Positions 1 through 7,906 of a stretch of DNA of 64,000 nt are shown in pieces. Numbering within the stretch: the first letter of the stretch is position 1; each line of letters opens with the position of its first letter. Made by a program: the position numbers and the translations under genes. The DNA comes from Lederbergia lenta NBRC 16444 (GTDB taxonomy: Bacteria > Bacillota > Bacilli > Bacillales > Bacillaceae_C). The stretch covers positions 1 to 64,000 of the forward strand of contig NZ_BCVC01000005.1 of assembly GCF_001591545.1 (NCBI RefSeq), given 5' to 3'. The notes beneath the pieces were generated by a model. That model saw only the letters and a list, made by a program, of their open reading frames with translations, had not been told where the DNA came from and searched no databases.

Positions 1-130
1 GCTTATAAAGATGCCGCAAATCTCTAAAAAGCCTGAGATCCATCGGATACAGGGTGAAACTATCAATTCAATCGAGCAAAAGTTGACCATCAACTAGTCA
101 CCCCTGCAGCTGAGCGGGCAAAAATACTGA

Positions 131-248
131 AGGCCAGTAAATGTGTTGCGACAGCCAGAAAGTAGGAACCCACGGCTAGTAACTGCATCTTGACAGCCAG
201 TATATCTCTGGCGATGGCTAGTATTATGACATGGACCGCCAGTAAACA
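131..248. repeat. Array of six degenerate units at exact 21-bp period, upstream of NERD gene 1
   Basis: A core reading roughly GACRGCYAGTAW occurs six times. Its GCCAG/GCTAG pentamer starts at 134, 155, 176, 197, 218 and 239, so every step is exactly 21 bp. About 12 bases are shared and about 9 vary between cores. A weaker ACTAG at 93 may be a decayed unit, off register by one base. The array ends about 110 bp before the TTG start of the NERD gene at 358. The rest of 1-357 is AT-rich with no gene I can support. A spacing of 21 bp is two helical turns, so all cores face the same side of the DNA. Compare the arrays around the second NERD gene near 34.5 and 35.7 kb. Confidence 0.8.
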
Positions 249-357
249 GCAAGACAACCTAATATCATTCGAAAATATTGTAAAAAATTCTTCTAATTTG
301 CAGGATTTTCGGGGAAAATGTTGAATTGTTATATAACTAAATAAAAGAGGTGATCCA

Positions 358-1338
358 TTGTTAAAGAAAGAGAGGAAAATACCGATAAAAATACTTAAAT
401 TGGAGGCGTTATTGCGGCGGCTTCCCGCAAATCATGTGCGTAGAAAATATATTGAAGAGGAACTAGCGAGAAGTTACTCGGGATATCGAGGCGAACAGGC
501 TTTAGATTACTACGTTGCTCAAATACCAGGAAAAGACCACCTCATTTTTCAAGATCTCCGTCTACCTTTTTCGAAAGATTATTTCTTTCAAATCGATCTT
601 CTGCTTTTAACACAACGTCATTTTCTTATATTGGAAGCAAAAAATATTGCAGGTACTATTTTCATTGATCAGAATCAATTAGTGCGTACGATCGATGATG
701 CGAAGGCTTCTTATCCCAATCCCATTCACCAAGCGGAAAATCAACAATATCATTTCGGAAATCTAATACAAAACCACACGAATTTAATCCTACCTAATAC
801 TTCATTTGTTGTGATGACAAACTCCAATTCGATTATCAAACCTAATCCTGACTACCGTGCAGTTGCACAAAAAGTAATTGGCCCTCCTGTCATCAGGCCA
901 AGGGTTAGTAGATTCTACAGTGAATATCAAAAAGATATAATCGAAAAAAAGGAATTGCAGAAGCTTTCTCGGCAATTAATAAAGATGCATACACCATCTG
1001 ATCCTCATATTATTGAGCAGTTTCAAATAGAGAAGAACGAGATTTTGCCAGGTGTTTTTTGCGAGGAATGTGAACAACGCACAATTATTCGTTTGCAAAG
1101 AAGATGGAGATGCACGCAATGTGGGAAGGTTGATGATATTCGTTTCATTCATGCTTTAGTCGATTACTGCTTACTAATGGGTCCATCCATCACAAATCAA
1201 CAATGTAGAAGTTTCCTTCAACTTACCTCAAGTTCCATTTCATCAAAATTACTTCGATCATTACACTTACCGTATACAGGAGAATATAAAAATAGAGCAT
1301 ACCATTTATCCATCAAAGAATTGCAGAAGTGGTTGTGA
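358..1338 (+). CDS. NERD-domain (nuclease-related) protein with zinc ribbon and C-terminal HTH-like region
   Basis: This 326-residue protein starts at TTG 358 behind a GAGGTGAT ribosome binding site. The N-terminal half is a NERD domain with a restriction-endonuclease-like core: GYRGE with Glu46, FFQID with Asp80, and EAK with Glu93 and Lys95, so the expected metal/catalytic residues are present. Two CxxC pairs (Cys235/238 and Cys252/255) form a zinc ribbon. Residues about 276-315 look like a helix-turn-helix, with the motif SKLLRSLHLP. The likely role is DNA binding with possible nuclease activity, but the function of this family is not established. A paralogue at 34676 has the same architecture with catalytic residues at identical positions. 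Both genes sit next to 21-bp-period repeat arrays. A hairpin follows the stop codon. Confidence 0.85.
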   Translation: MLKKERKIPIKILKLEALLRRLPANHVRRKYIEEELARSYSGYRGEQALDYYVAQIPGKDHLIFQDLRLPFSKDYFFQIDLLLLTQRHFLILEAKNIAGTIFIDQNQLVRTIDDAKASYPNPIHQAENQQYHFGNLIQNHTNLILPNTSFVVMTNSNSIIKPNPDYRAVAQKVIGPPVIRPRVSRFYSEYQKDIIEKKELQKLSRQLIKMHTPSDPHIIEQFQIEKNEILPGVFCEECEQRTIIRLQRRWRCTQCGKVDDIRFIHALVDYCLLMGPSITNQQCRSFLQLTSSSISSKLLRSLHLPYTGEYKNRAYHLSIKELQKWL

Positions 1339-1352
1339 ACGTCAAAAAAATA

Positions 1353-1388
1353 ATGCTAAAGCTGATTTTTAACGATCAACTCTAGCAT
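1353..1388. terminator. Bidirectional hairpin between convergent genes
   Basis: A 14-bp arm (1353-1366) pairs with 1375-1388 apart from two near-matches, around an 8-base loop. It lies between the convergent NERD gene and the XRE regulator. A run of A before the hairpin gives a U-tract on the minus strand. Confidence 0.6.
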
Positions 1389-1403
1389 CATTCATTCTAA
1401 TTA

Positions 1404-1808
1404 CTACTGTACAAACCTCTTAAAATGGGGGAGAAATTCTGCCGTTTTCGTCAGTGATTTTTCGTCAGCATACGTAAGTGTTTTGAGAAAATCAAACAAC
1501 GGTCTATGTTTATAGATCATTTCGACTACACGCTGTAAGTCGGCATCATATGAATGTTCACGTAGCACCATAGGGGAATATTCTATCCCAACGTCCACCT
1601 GGAACAACATTTTCATCATGTGTTCTGCCGGGATTGAATAAGCTTTTTGAAATTGTATTAATGCTTCAATAGGTATTTGGCGTTTCCCCGATTCATATTG
1701 AGAAAGTGCTGGTTGGGTGATATGCAGACGCTTGCTGGCCTCTTCCTGACTTAAACATAATACTTCCTCACGATATTTTCGAATTGCTTCATGAAATAAT
1801 AATGCCAT
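1404..1808 (-). CDS. XRE-family HTH transcriptional regulator
   Basis: This 134-residue protein has a Cro/C1-type helix-turn-helix at about residues 8-65, containing LSQEEASKRL followed by ITQPALSQYESGKR. The C-terminal half (about 70-134) is helical and unassigned, possibly for dimerisation. It starts at ATG 1808 with GAGG upstream on the minus strand. It is divergent from the unknown gene at 1969, with a 160-bp gap holding a perfect inverted repeat at 1852-1870 that is a plausible operator. It probably controls itself and the divergent gene. No ligand or target can be named from sequence. Confidence 0.8.
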   Translation of the reverse strand: MALLFHEAIRKYREEVLCLSQEEASKRLHITQPALSQYESGKRQIPIEALIQFQKAYSIPAEHMMKMLFQVDVGIEYSPMVLREHSYDADLQRVVEMIYKHRPLFDFLKTLTYADEKSLTKTAEFLPHFKRFVQ

Positions 1809-1851
1809 TTGGCCTACATCCTCTTTTCGTAAAAATCAATACAGTTTAGAC

Positions 1852-1870
1852 TTATAACATTTTGTTATAA
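1852..1870. promoter_or_regulatory. Perfect inverted repeat, candidate XRE operator
   Basis: TTATAAC, five spacer bases, GTTATAA: a perfect 7-5-7 dyad in the divergent promoter region, 44 bp from the XRE start codon. Size and position suit a Cro/C1-type dimer. The assignment is by position only. Confidence 0.5.
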
Positions 1871-1968
1871 ACATTAATATAAATCTATAACTGGTATAGT
1901 TGAATATACATCGAGTTAATGGGTATATTTTACTATAATAGAAACATTATATACTAGGAGGGAATTTA

Positions 1969-2442
1969 TTGGGGATCTATATTGAAATAGAAAGAGTCTA
2001 TTCCTTTGGCAATGGTAGAAGTGACAAATATACTTTGATTTGTAACGGAAATTTGACAAGGAATAGGATTATCTCACTAAAACCTATTGCTCAGTATAAA
2101 GGGAAAGTTAATGGTAAGTCTATTAATCATTGTACCTCAACGGAAGTTTACTCCGCACCATTTAGCGCTAATACAAACATCATTGTCAGAGTCAGACATC
2201 AAGAAAATATATGGCTGCAAATGATTCAAATAGATATTTATAACTGGCGTTTTTCTGTTCAACCGTATAAAAAAGAATCAGCACCGTTGCCAAACGAATT
2301 GGCCTATTATCTTTTATCTTCATTTGGAATAAAAAGAGGAAAGGACGCAAGAAGTCTTTCATCATTGGCATCTTCCAACCTTCATCGCCATGTTGAATTT
2401 GAGCAGCTAGAAGGCCTCGATAATGAGGATTACTACGATTAG
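1969..2442 (+). CDS. Hypothetical protein, divergent from the XRE regulator
   Basis: This 157-residue protein starts at TTG 1969 behind a strong AGGAGGGA site. I recognise no family. It has no signal peptide or membrane segment. The first ~100 residues alternate in a beta-rich pattern, and the C-terminus is acidic with several Asp/Glu. It is divergently transcribed from the XRE gene and probably controlled from the shared region holding the inverted repeat at 1852. It converges on the adaptor gene downstream, and the terminator hairpin of that gene begins about 10 bp past this stop codon. Confidence 0.6.
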   Translation: MGIYIEIERVYSFGNGRSDKYTLICNGNLTRNRIISLKPIAQYKGKVNGKSINHCTSTEVYSAPFSANTNIIVRVRHQENIWLQMIQIDIYNWRFSVQPYKKESAPLPNELAYYLLSSFGIKRGKDARSLSSLASSNLHRHVEFEQLEGLDNEDYYD

Positions 2443-2451
2443 ATATAAAAA

Positions 2452-2480
2452 GGAGGATGAGATACATCATCTCTTCCTCC
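2452..2480 (-). terminator. Rho-independent terminator of the adaptor gene
   Basis: A 12-bp stem (2452-2463 with 2469-2480, one mismatch) around a 5-base loop. Five A bases on its left give the U-tract for minus-strand transcripts arriving from 2486. Confidence 0.7.
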
Positions 2481-2485
2481 ACGGC

Positions 2486-3736
2486 TTACCTCTGCAAAAG
2501 GCCAATAAGCATATATTTGATTATTTTTCTTGTGCTCGCTTCTTTCCAAGTGGTCTTTGTGAGCTTATTCATTTTAAACGGTGTAATGAAACGAGCTTCG
2601 TAATCAACTTCCCGTTGATCAAGCACATAAAACTCGCCTAATGAAACACCATTTTTCACTTCATGCCGCTTCTTCACTTTTAATCCCGGCTCAATTGGGC
2701 GTTTTTCAGTCATACCGCGATCGTTCAACATCCACATATATTGATTTCCCTGTATGCTTTCCGTCTCGACAACAGGAACATCTCTCGCCTCTGCCGTTAC
2801 AATTTCCGCTTCCACATGGTAGCCAATATTCAGCTCTTTCTCGTGGTCGCCAAGATCGACTAAGAACCGATAGGCACTATCTTTATCAATATGAGGCTGA
2901 TCAATCGGCAAACGTTCAAGATGATGGATTTCCCCATTAATACGACCGTTGAACAAGCTCGAAGTAATATTCGCTTTCATGCCTTCTTGAACAACTTTCA
3001 TTTGTTCCTCTGATACTTTACCTTCCATGACGGTTGTCTCCGAAATGATCGTGATCACCGGATTATCGAGCGCGAAAGAAATATCTTCCACAATTCCCGC
3101 ATGCGAACTCAACACGGTTAAACCACTTCTCCCATTTTCAATCGCTCGTCGCTGATCTTCATACTTTTTAATATCCTGATCGACCTTGTCCTTTTCCAAC
3201 TCTTTCTCCGCAATCGCCTGATCTATAGAGACGGAAAGGACCCGCATAGACATGGCTTCTTCATGCGCTTGTCTAGCCACATCTACCTGCTCATCACCGA
3301 AATAAGAGCTCGACACAGGGAGGGGCAAAGCGTATTTCATGCCTTCCAAATTTTGAATAAAAGCATTGATATGATCTTTTGATGTAAGTAAACTGGAGAT
3401 TTCCGCATCAAGCAATGCTATTTGCTGCTCCAAATTATCACTCGCATACGCAAATAACGGAGTGCCCTTGTCCACCTGATCTCCCTTTTTGACGAAAAAC
3501 TCACTGAATTCCGTATGAGGATCGATAAAAATCGGATGTCTTTCCATTGGCACAATCACACCTTCTGTAGCAGTTGTCTCCACGACATCTCCAGCGGTTA
3601 CGCGCTTCCAATCCACCACATAATTTAAGCGATCCACCTTACTATTTTCTTTTTCCATTAAAAATATATTGAGTCCAATGATGACTATGAAAGAAGTCGT
3701 TCCAAGAAACCACATCCATCTCCGGTTCACAAACAT
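2486..3736 (-). CDS. HlyD/YknX-like membrane-fusion (periplasmic-adaptor-type) protein
   Basis: This 416-residue protein has one N-terminal membrane segment (about residues 8-27), a biotinyl-lipoyl-like region (VKKGDQVDKGTPLF, about 80-95), a coiled-coil hairpin (about 100-200) and a beta-barrel region, which is the usual order of HlyD-type adaptors. Such proteins bridge an inner-membrane transporter to the cell exterior. In Bacillus, YknX works with YknW (Yip1 family) and the YknYZ ABC transporter. The Yip1-like gene lies 15 bp upstream on the same strand, but no ATPase or permease follows: the terminator comes directly after this gene. The transporter partner must lie elsewhere or be dispensable. 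Confidence 0.75.
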   Translation of the reverse strand: MFVNRRWMWFLGTTSFIVIIGLNIFLMEKENSKVDRLNYVVDWKRVTAGDVVETTATEGVIVPMERHPIFIDPHTEFSEFFVKKGDQVDKGTPLFAYASDNLEQQIALLDAEISSLLTSKDHINAFIQNLEGMKYALPLPVSSSYFGDEQVDVARQAHEEAMSMRVLSVSIDQAIAEKELEKDKVDQDIKKYEDQRRAIENGRSGLTVLSSHAGIVEDISFALDNPVITIISETTVMEGKVSEEQMKVVQEGMKANITSSLFNGRINGEIHHLERLPIDQPHIDKDSAYRFLVDLGDHEKELNIGYHVEAEIVTAEARDVPVVETESIQGNQYMWMLNDRGMTEKRPIEPGLKVKKRHEVKNGVSLGEFYVLDQREVDYEARFITPFKMNKLTKTTWKEASTRKIIKYMLIGLLQR

Positions 3737-3751
3737 TCACCACGTTTCATT

Positions 3752-4414
3752 TTATAAAAAAATCTGGAAGTTAATATAAGCAAAAAATGCTGTGATCACC
3801 CAAAAGATTAGATGAATCGAAATAATCATGGAGATAATAGCAACAGGAGATTTTGCTGTTAACGTCCGTAATCCTTTAAATTGAATTACCATCATCCATA
3901 CTTTGAAAATCGATATACAACCAAATAGAAAAGAAAAATATGTATGGCTAAATATGTATTGTGCGATAATTCCAAGCGAAAGGGGAGAGGAGTACCAAGG
4001 AAGATCCAATCCAATCGCCAATAAAATAAATGACACTTGCTCCAACAATAAGATAGGTAAAACAAGGACCTGCATCACGACCAGTTTTGAATAATATGTA
4101 TCAGTCATCATCCAAAACCAAAGAGCAGGGAAATAAAGGATGACACCTGCATAAAACAAACCTAAAAGAAAACGACCTACGATAAAAAAACTTTTTAATC
4201 CTTCATACTGTGCTTCTGTGTTCCCTGAAAACAAAGGTGAAATAACATGTGTGCCAAGGCCGAACCAACCACTAATCATAAAAACGATAGCGCTAACAAT
4301 AAATAAAAAAGTAATTCTTCTACGCAAACCATATATCGTTTCCGCTTTTTCTAATTGAAAAAAACTTCTTAATGGACGGAATAACCCGGTAAATATTTTA
4401 GTTTGATAGATCAT
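3752..4414 (-). CDS. Yip1-family (YknW-like) membrane protein
   Basis: This 220-residue integral membrane protein has about five hydrophobic helices and the pattern of bacterial Yip1/YknW proteins: a short cytoplasmic N-terminus, then membrane segments at about 33-55, 75-100, 110-135, 145-170 and 190-215. It starts at ATG 4414 behind AGGTGAC. It is the first gene of a two-gene operon with the HlyD-like adaptor. By analogy with YknWX it should help assemble or stabilise an export complex in the membrane. The family assignment rests on size, topology and partner, not on a catalytic motif. Confidence 0.65.
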   Translation of the reverse strand: MIYQTKIFTGLFRPLRSFFQLEKAETIYGLRRRITFLFIVSAIVFMISGWFGLGTHVISPLFSGNTEAQYEGLKSFFIVGRFLLGLFYAGVILYFPALWFWMMTDTYYSKLVVMQVLVLPILLLEQVSFILLAIGLDLPWYSSPLSLGIIAQYIFSHTYFSFLFGCISIFKVWMMVIQFKGLRTLTAKSPVAIISMIISIHLIFWVITAFFAYINFQIFL

Positions 4415-4534
4415 CTATATGTCACCTACTTTTAAGTTAACATCTTCATTTTATCTTAACATTCAGTAAAGAAGCTACAAATAGTTACTCAAAGTTTTAA
4501 TAACGATGAAAAACAAACAAAAGTCCGCCAAATT

Positions 4535-4543
4535 TGCTATAAT
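4535..4543 (+). promoter_or_regulatory. Extended -10 element upstream of tagA
   Basis: TGCTATAAT is a perfect extended -10 (TGnTATAAT) about 50 bp before the tagA start. No convincing -35 lies 17 bp upstream, as expected for an extended -10 promoter. Confidence 0.55.
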
Positions 4544-4591
4544 GATTAGTAAAAGTTAATGAGGGGAATTATCCTTACAGGAGATAAAAAC

Positions 4592-5323
4592 ATGCAGGAA
4601 AAAGTAAACATACTCGGTGTCGAGTTTGATAATAGAACAAAGCAAGCGACAATAGATGTTATTCATCAGAATATAAAAGAGGAAAAAAAGACATTTATTG
4701 TGACAGCCAATCCAGAGATTGTGATGTATGCATTGCAAGATCAAAATTATATGGACACAATGCGAAAAGCCGATCATATTATTGCCGATGGAGCTGGAAT
4801 TATTTTAGCGGCAAAAATGTTAAAGGATCCACTTCCGGAAAGAGTAGCAGGCTTTGATTTAATGAAGGACTTGCTTCATATTGCCGATCAGGACAAACTC
4901 ACTGTTTTTTTCCTTGGTTCAAAGGAGGAAGTGATCAAACAAACGGTTGCAAATGTCGCAAAGGATTATCCTAATCTAATCATTGGTGGGTATCACCATG
5001 GATTTTTTAAGGAAAACGATCATAGAGTAAGAGATATGGTCAAAAATGCAAAAGCCGATCTTATATTTGTTGCATTAGGATATCCAAGACAAGAAAATTG
5101 GATTATGCAGAACAAAGATCTATTTGAAAAGGGCATTTTCATGGGTGTAGGAGGAAGCTTTGACATTTTAGCAGGGACAGTAAAACGTGCACCGCTCATT
5201 TGGCAGAAGTTAAATATAGAATGGTTATACCGATTGATACAACAACCAACTAGATGGAAAAGAATGTTCGCTATACCATTATTCATAAAGAAAGTTATCC
5301 AATATAAAAAAAGGAAGAACTAG
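4592..5323 (+). CDS. tagA: N-acetylglucosaminyldiphosphoundecaprenol N-acetyl-beta-D-mannosaminyltransferase (TagA)
   Basis: TagA adds ManNAc from UDP-ManNAc to GlcNAc-PP-undecaprenol, completing the linkage disaccharide of wall teichoic acid on the cytoplasmic membrane face. The protein is a 243-residue WecG/TagA/CpsF enzyme. It contains TANPE (Thr38, Asn40), IADGAGI with the conserved Asp66, a GYPRQE motif and the C-terminal appendage EWLYRL followed by an Arg-rich stretch that marks the family. An upstream in-frame ATG at 4559 is possible, but ATG 4592 has AGGAGA seven bases before it and is preferred. tagO follows in the same direction. UDP-ManNAc could come from the 2-epimerase at 61769. 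Confidence 0.93.
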   Translation: MQEKVNILGVEFDNRTKQATIDVIHQNIKEEKKTFIVTANPEIVMYALQDQNYMDTMRKADHIIADGAGIILAAKMLKDPLPERVAGFDLMKDLLHIADQDKLTVFFLGSKEEVIKQTVANVAKDYPNLIIGGYHHGFFKENDHRVRDMVKNAKADLIFVALGYPRQENWIMQNKDLFEKGIFMGVGGSFDILAGTVKRAPLIWQKLNIEWLYRLIQQPTRWKRMFAIPLFIKKVIQYKKRKN

Positions 5324-5455
5324 ATTTTTACTGGAAGTTATCAAGATTAGTTGATAACGAACTCATATTTGTATACTATGGTAGATAGAGTGTTTTTAAA
5401 AAGATAGATAAACTTGCGATCTATGGGTCTTCATTCGATTAAAGGAGGTTGCAAA

Positions 5456-6511
5456 ATGGAATATCTATACTTAATTCTATGTTTTGTCGCCTCTATACTC
5501 ATTACGCCTGTAGTGAAGAAACTTGCGTTGAGATGGAAGATAACAGATAAGCCAAATCATAGAAAAGTACATGATAAAATTATGCCAAGACTTGGCGGTT
5601 TAGCCATTTATATAAGTTTTATGATAGGGATATTCGTATCACGACAAGATGATCCACATATGCCAGCTATCATGATCGGAAGTTTGATCATCGTAATTAC
5701 AGGATTTCTGGACGATGCGTTTAACTTATCACCAAGATATAAATTGATTGGCCAATTATTTGCAGCAACAGTAGCTGTTGTTGGTGGTTTTAACTTAGAA
5801 TATATCAATCTACCTTTTGGTGGGGAGCTAAGCTTTGGATTTTTAAGCGTACCGTTAACGATTCTATGGATTGTCGGTATTACGAATGCGATTAACTTTA
5901 TCGATGGATTGGATGGCCTTGCTGCAGGAGTATCTTCGATTGCCTTAATTACATTGGGTATCATGTCATTTCTCCAAGGCGACATATTCGTATTTACAAT
6001 TGCATTAATTCTATTAGGCAGCACGCTTGGATTTTTATTTTATAATTTTCATCCAGCTAAAATCTTTATGGGTGACACAGGTGCCATGTTTCTTGGTTAT
6101 ATGATAGCGATCCTTTCATTGCTTGGATTTAAAAATATTACTTTTTTCTCACTAGTCATCCCTGTTATTATACTCGGAGTACCGATTTCTGATACATTCT
6201 TTGCGATCATTCGTCGGATTGTGAATAAACAACCGATATCAGCAGCGGATAAACAACATTTTCATCATGTATTATTAAATGCAGGATTTACACATCGTCA
6301 ATCCGTTTTAATCATATATGCAGTAGCAACAATGTTTAGTTTAGCAGCGGTCATCTTTTCGATGGCAACGATTTGGGGTTCACTGCTCGTAATGCTCGTG
6401 CTATTAGTAGTGATTGAGTTGTTTGTAGAGTCGGTAGGGTTAGTTAGTAAAGATTATAAACCGCTATTAAGGTTTATGAGACCAAGATCATCAGGTAGAT
6501 ATGATCGATAA
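5456..6511 (+). CDS. tagO: Undecaprenyl-phosphate GlcNAc-1-phosphate transferase (TagO)
   Basis: TagO starts WTA synthesis by moving GlcNAc-1-phosphate from UDP-GlcNAc to undecaprenyl phosphate. The 351-residue protein is an MraY/WecA-type polytopic enzyme. It has the cytoplasmic PNHRKVH motif, NFIDGLDGLAAG with the catalytic Asp pair, GDTGAMFLG and the HFHHVLL histidine motif, with about ten membrane helices. ATG 5456 follows AAAGGAGG by seven bases; an upstream in-frame TTG (5414) has no ribosome binding site. The gene follows tagA by 132 bp and ends in a strong terminator. The same lipid intermediate can also feed other GlcNAc-initiated glycopolymers. Confidence 0.95.
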   Translation: MEYLYLILCFVASILITPVVKKLALRWKITDKPNHRKVHDKIMPRLGGLAIYISFMIGIFVSRQDDPHMPAIMIGSLIIVITGFLDDAFNLSPRYKLIGQLFAATVAVVGGFNLEYINLPFGGELSFGFLSVPLTILWIVGITNAINFIDGLDGLAAGVSSIALITLGIMSFLQGDIFVFTIALILLGSTLGFLFYNFHPAKIFMGDTGAMFLGYMIAILSLLGFKNITFFSLVIPVIILGVPISDTFFAIIRRIVNKQPISAADKQHFHHVLLNAGFTHRQSVLIIYAVATMFSLAAVIFSMATIWGSLLVMLVLLVVIELFVESVGLVSKDYKPLLRFMRPRSSGRYDR

Positions 6512-6520
6512 TAAAAGAAA

Positions 6521-6562
6521 AAGCAAGTGCATGGTGTAAAAGCCATGCACTTGCTTTTTTTT
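6521..6562 (+). terminator. Rho-independent terminator after tagO
   Basis: A perfect 14-bp stem (6521-6534 with 6543-6556), 8-base loop, then a run of eight T. Confidence 0.9.
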
Positions 6563-6623
6563 ATGGGAAGAAAACTATAAAACGGAAAACCTCTTTGTTG
6601 CTAAATGGCTAACTTCATGAAAA

Positions 6624-6650
6624 AACCGCCTTTAGCGACTAAAGGCGGTT
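6624..6650 (-). terminator. Rho-independent terminator after the LCP gene
   Basis: A perfect 12-bp GC-rich stem (6624-6635 with 6639-6650) with a 3-base loop. The A-run on its left is the U-tract for minus-strand transcripts from the LCP gene. Confidence 0.85.
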
Positions 6651-6655
6651 CAGTA

Positions 6656-7696
6656 TTACTCTTCAGTGACGGGAATACCAGGATCCGCCGTTTTTATAGG
6701 TCCATCTTCCGAAGCAACATTTAAGTGTTGTTTCAAGCTCGCTTTTATTTCTTCAAGAGAAGTATCATCTAGTTGCCAGTAATAAACTCTCTGACCACTG
6801 CTGTTAGGAATATAAACATCTTCCCCAGCAATAGTCATTGTCTCAATATCAAGATTTCCAGAAACACCATAATCAATAAATGCTTTAATTTCATCGAAAG
6901 TCATATTTGTTCTCATATTAGAGCCGATTGCATCGATGACTTGTCCATATTTGAGTACGGATGTTCCAGAAGCTGCTTTTTTCATAATGGACTTCATAAT
7001 TTCTTGTTGACGTTTGCCTCGCTCAATGTCACTGTCTAATTTACGCGTTCTAGCAAGTGCGAGAGCTTCTTCTCCATTTAGGCGTTGCATGCCTTCTTCT
7101 AAAGAAATCGCATTTGCTTTATCTTTTGAGTCTTGCTCAGAAAAGGCATAAGGAACTTCAATGTCAATTCCTCCAAGCGCATCCACAATTTCCATGAATG
7201 CTTCAAAATCCAAACGGACATAATAATCGACAGGTATATCAAGCAAATCTTCGACTGTTTCAATCGTTGCTCTTGGTCCACCAAAGCTATGAGCGTGATT
7301 GATCTTTGTTGAATATCCAACTTCACGGATAAACACATAAGAATCACGTGGAATCGTAACAAGCTTTACTGATTTTTCTTTCTCATTTAGAGTAGCAAGC
7401 ATGAGCGCATCTGAACGAGTGTTATCGCCTTGACTACGCTTCGAGCTCTCATCAATACCAATAAATAAGATAGATACATCATCTATTTTTGGATTGACCT
7501 TTTTATCACGAAGATCTGATTTGCCATCCCGATCTTCATAATAGGAATCACCCATCATGGTCTCAGCTTTTTTAAATAAATAGGTTCCATAACTAAGACC
7601 AATACCAGCGACGAGCAAAATTGGAAAAACGATAAACCAAAATATTCGACCACGTCTTCTTTTCTTTTTGTTTATAGTAAACTGTTGTCGTCCCAT
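6656..7696 (-). CDS. LytR-CpsA-Psr (LCP) family WTA-peptidoglycan ligase (TagU/LytR-like)
   Basis: LCP enzymes transfer undecaprenyl-linked glycopolymers such as WTA to peptidoglycan on the outer membrane face. The 346-residue protein has a basic cytoplasmic N-terminus (KKKRRRGR), one membrane helix (about 19-40) and an extracellular LCP domain (about 80-235). That domain carries DNTRSDALML, TIPRDSYV, and ARTRKLDSDIERGKRQQ with the conserved arginines that contact the pyrophosphate. The ATG at 7696 has AAGGAG 11 bases upstream. It converges on tagO in a WTA cluster, which supports a teichoic acid substrate, although capsule attachment is equally possible. B. subtilis has three such paralogues (TagT, TagU, TagV) and the exact orthologue cannot be chosen here. 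Confidence 0.9.
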   Translation of the reverse strand: MGRQQFTINKKKRRRGRIFWFIVFPILLVAGIGLSYGTYLFKKAETMMGDSYYEDRDGKSDLRDKKVNPKIDDVSILFIGIDESSKRSQGDNTRSDALMLATLNEKEKSVKLVTIPRDSYVFIREVGYSTKINHAHSFGGPRATIETVEDLLDIPVDYYVRLDFEAFMEIVDALGGIDIEVPYAFSEQDSKDKANAISLEEGMQRLNGEEALALARTRKLDSDIERGKRQQEIMKSIMKKAASGTSVLKYGQVIDAIGSNMRTNMTFDEIKAFIDYGVSGNLDIETMTIAGEDVYIPNSSGQRVYYWQLDDTSLEEIKASLKQHLNVASEDGPIKTADPGIPVTEE

Positions 7697-7906
7697 AAGG
7701 GTAGTGCTCCTTTATAAGTAAATTATCCAATGTCATTTTTAAACGGGTGAAAAAATAATAAGCTATTCTTTATAATACTATGTTTTGTCGGAAACGTAAA
7801 ATACATTTTGGTTACAAAAATGGCAATGTGTAGAACTAAAGGCGAAAGTATGCAAAATTGAATGTAATAAATGGAATAATTAAGTTTAAAGCATAGGAGA
7901 GAAAAA

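Noticed and set aside
2423-2940. Plus-strand frames opposite the adaptor gene (2423-2641 and 2641-2940)
   Set aside because: They run antisense to a HlyD-type protein with clear domain order, and lack convincing start signals.
5345-5380. Sigma-A promoter before tagO (TTGATA and TATACT)
   Set aside because: The spacer is only about 15 bp, so I do not annotate it; tagO may be read from the tagA promoter.
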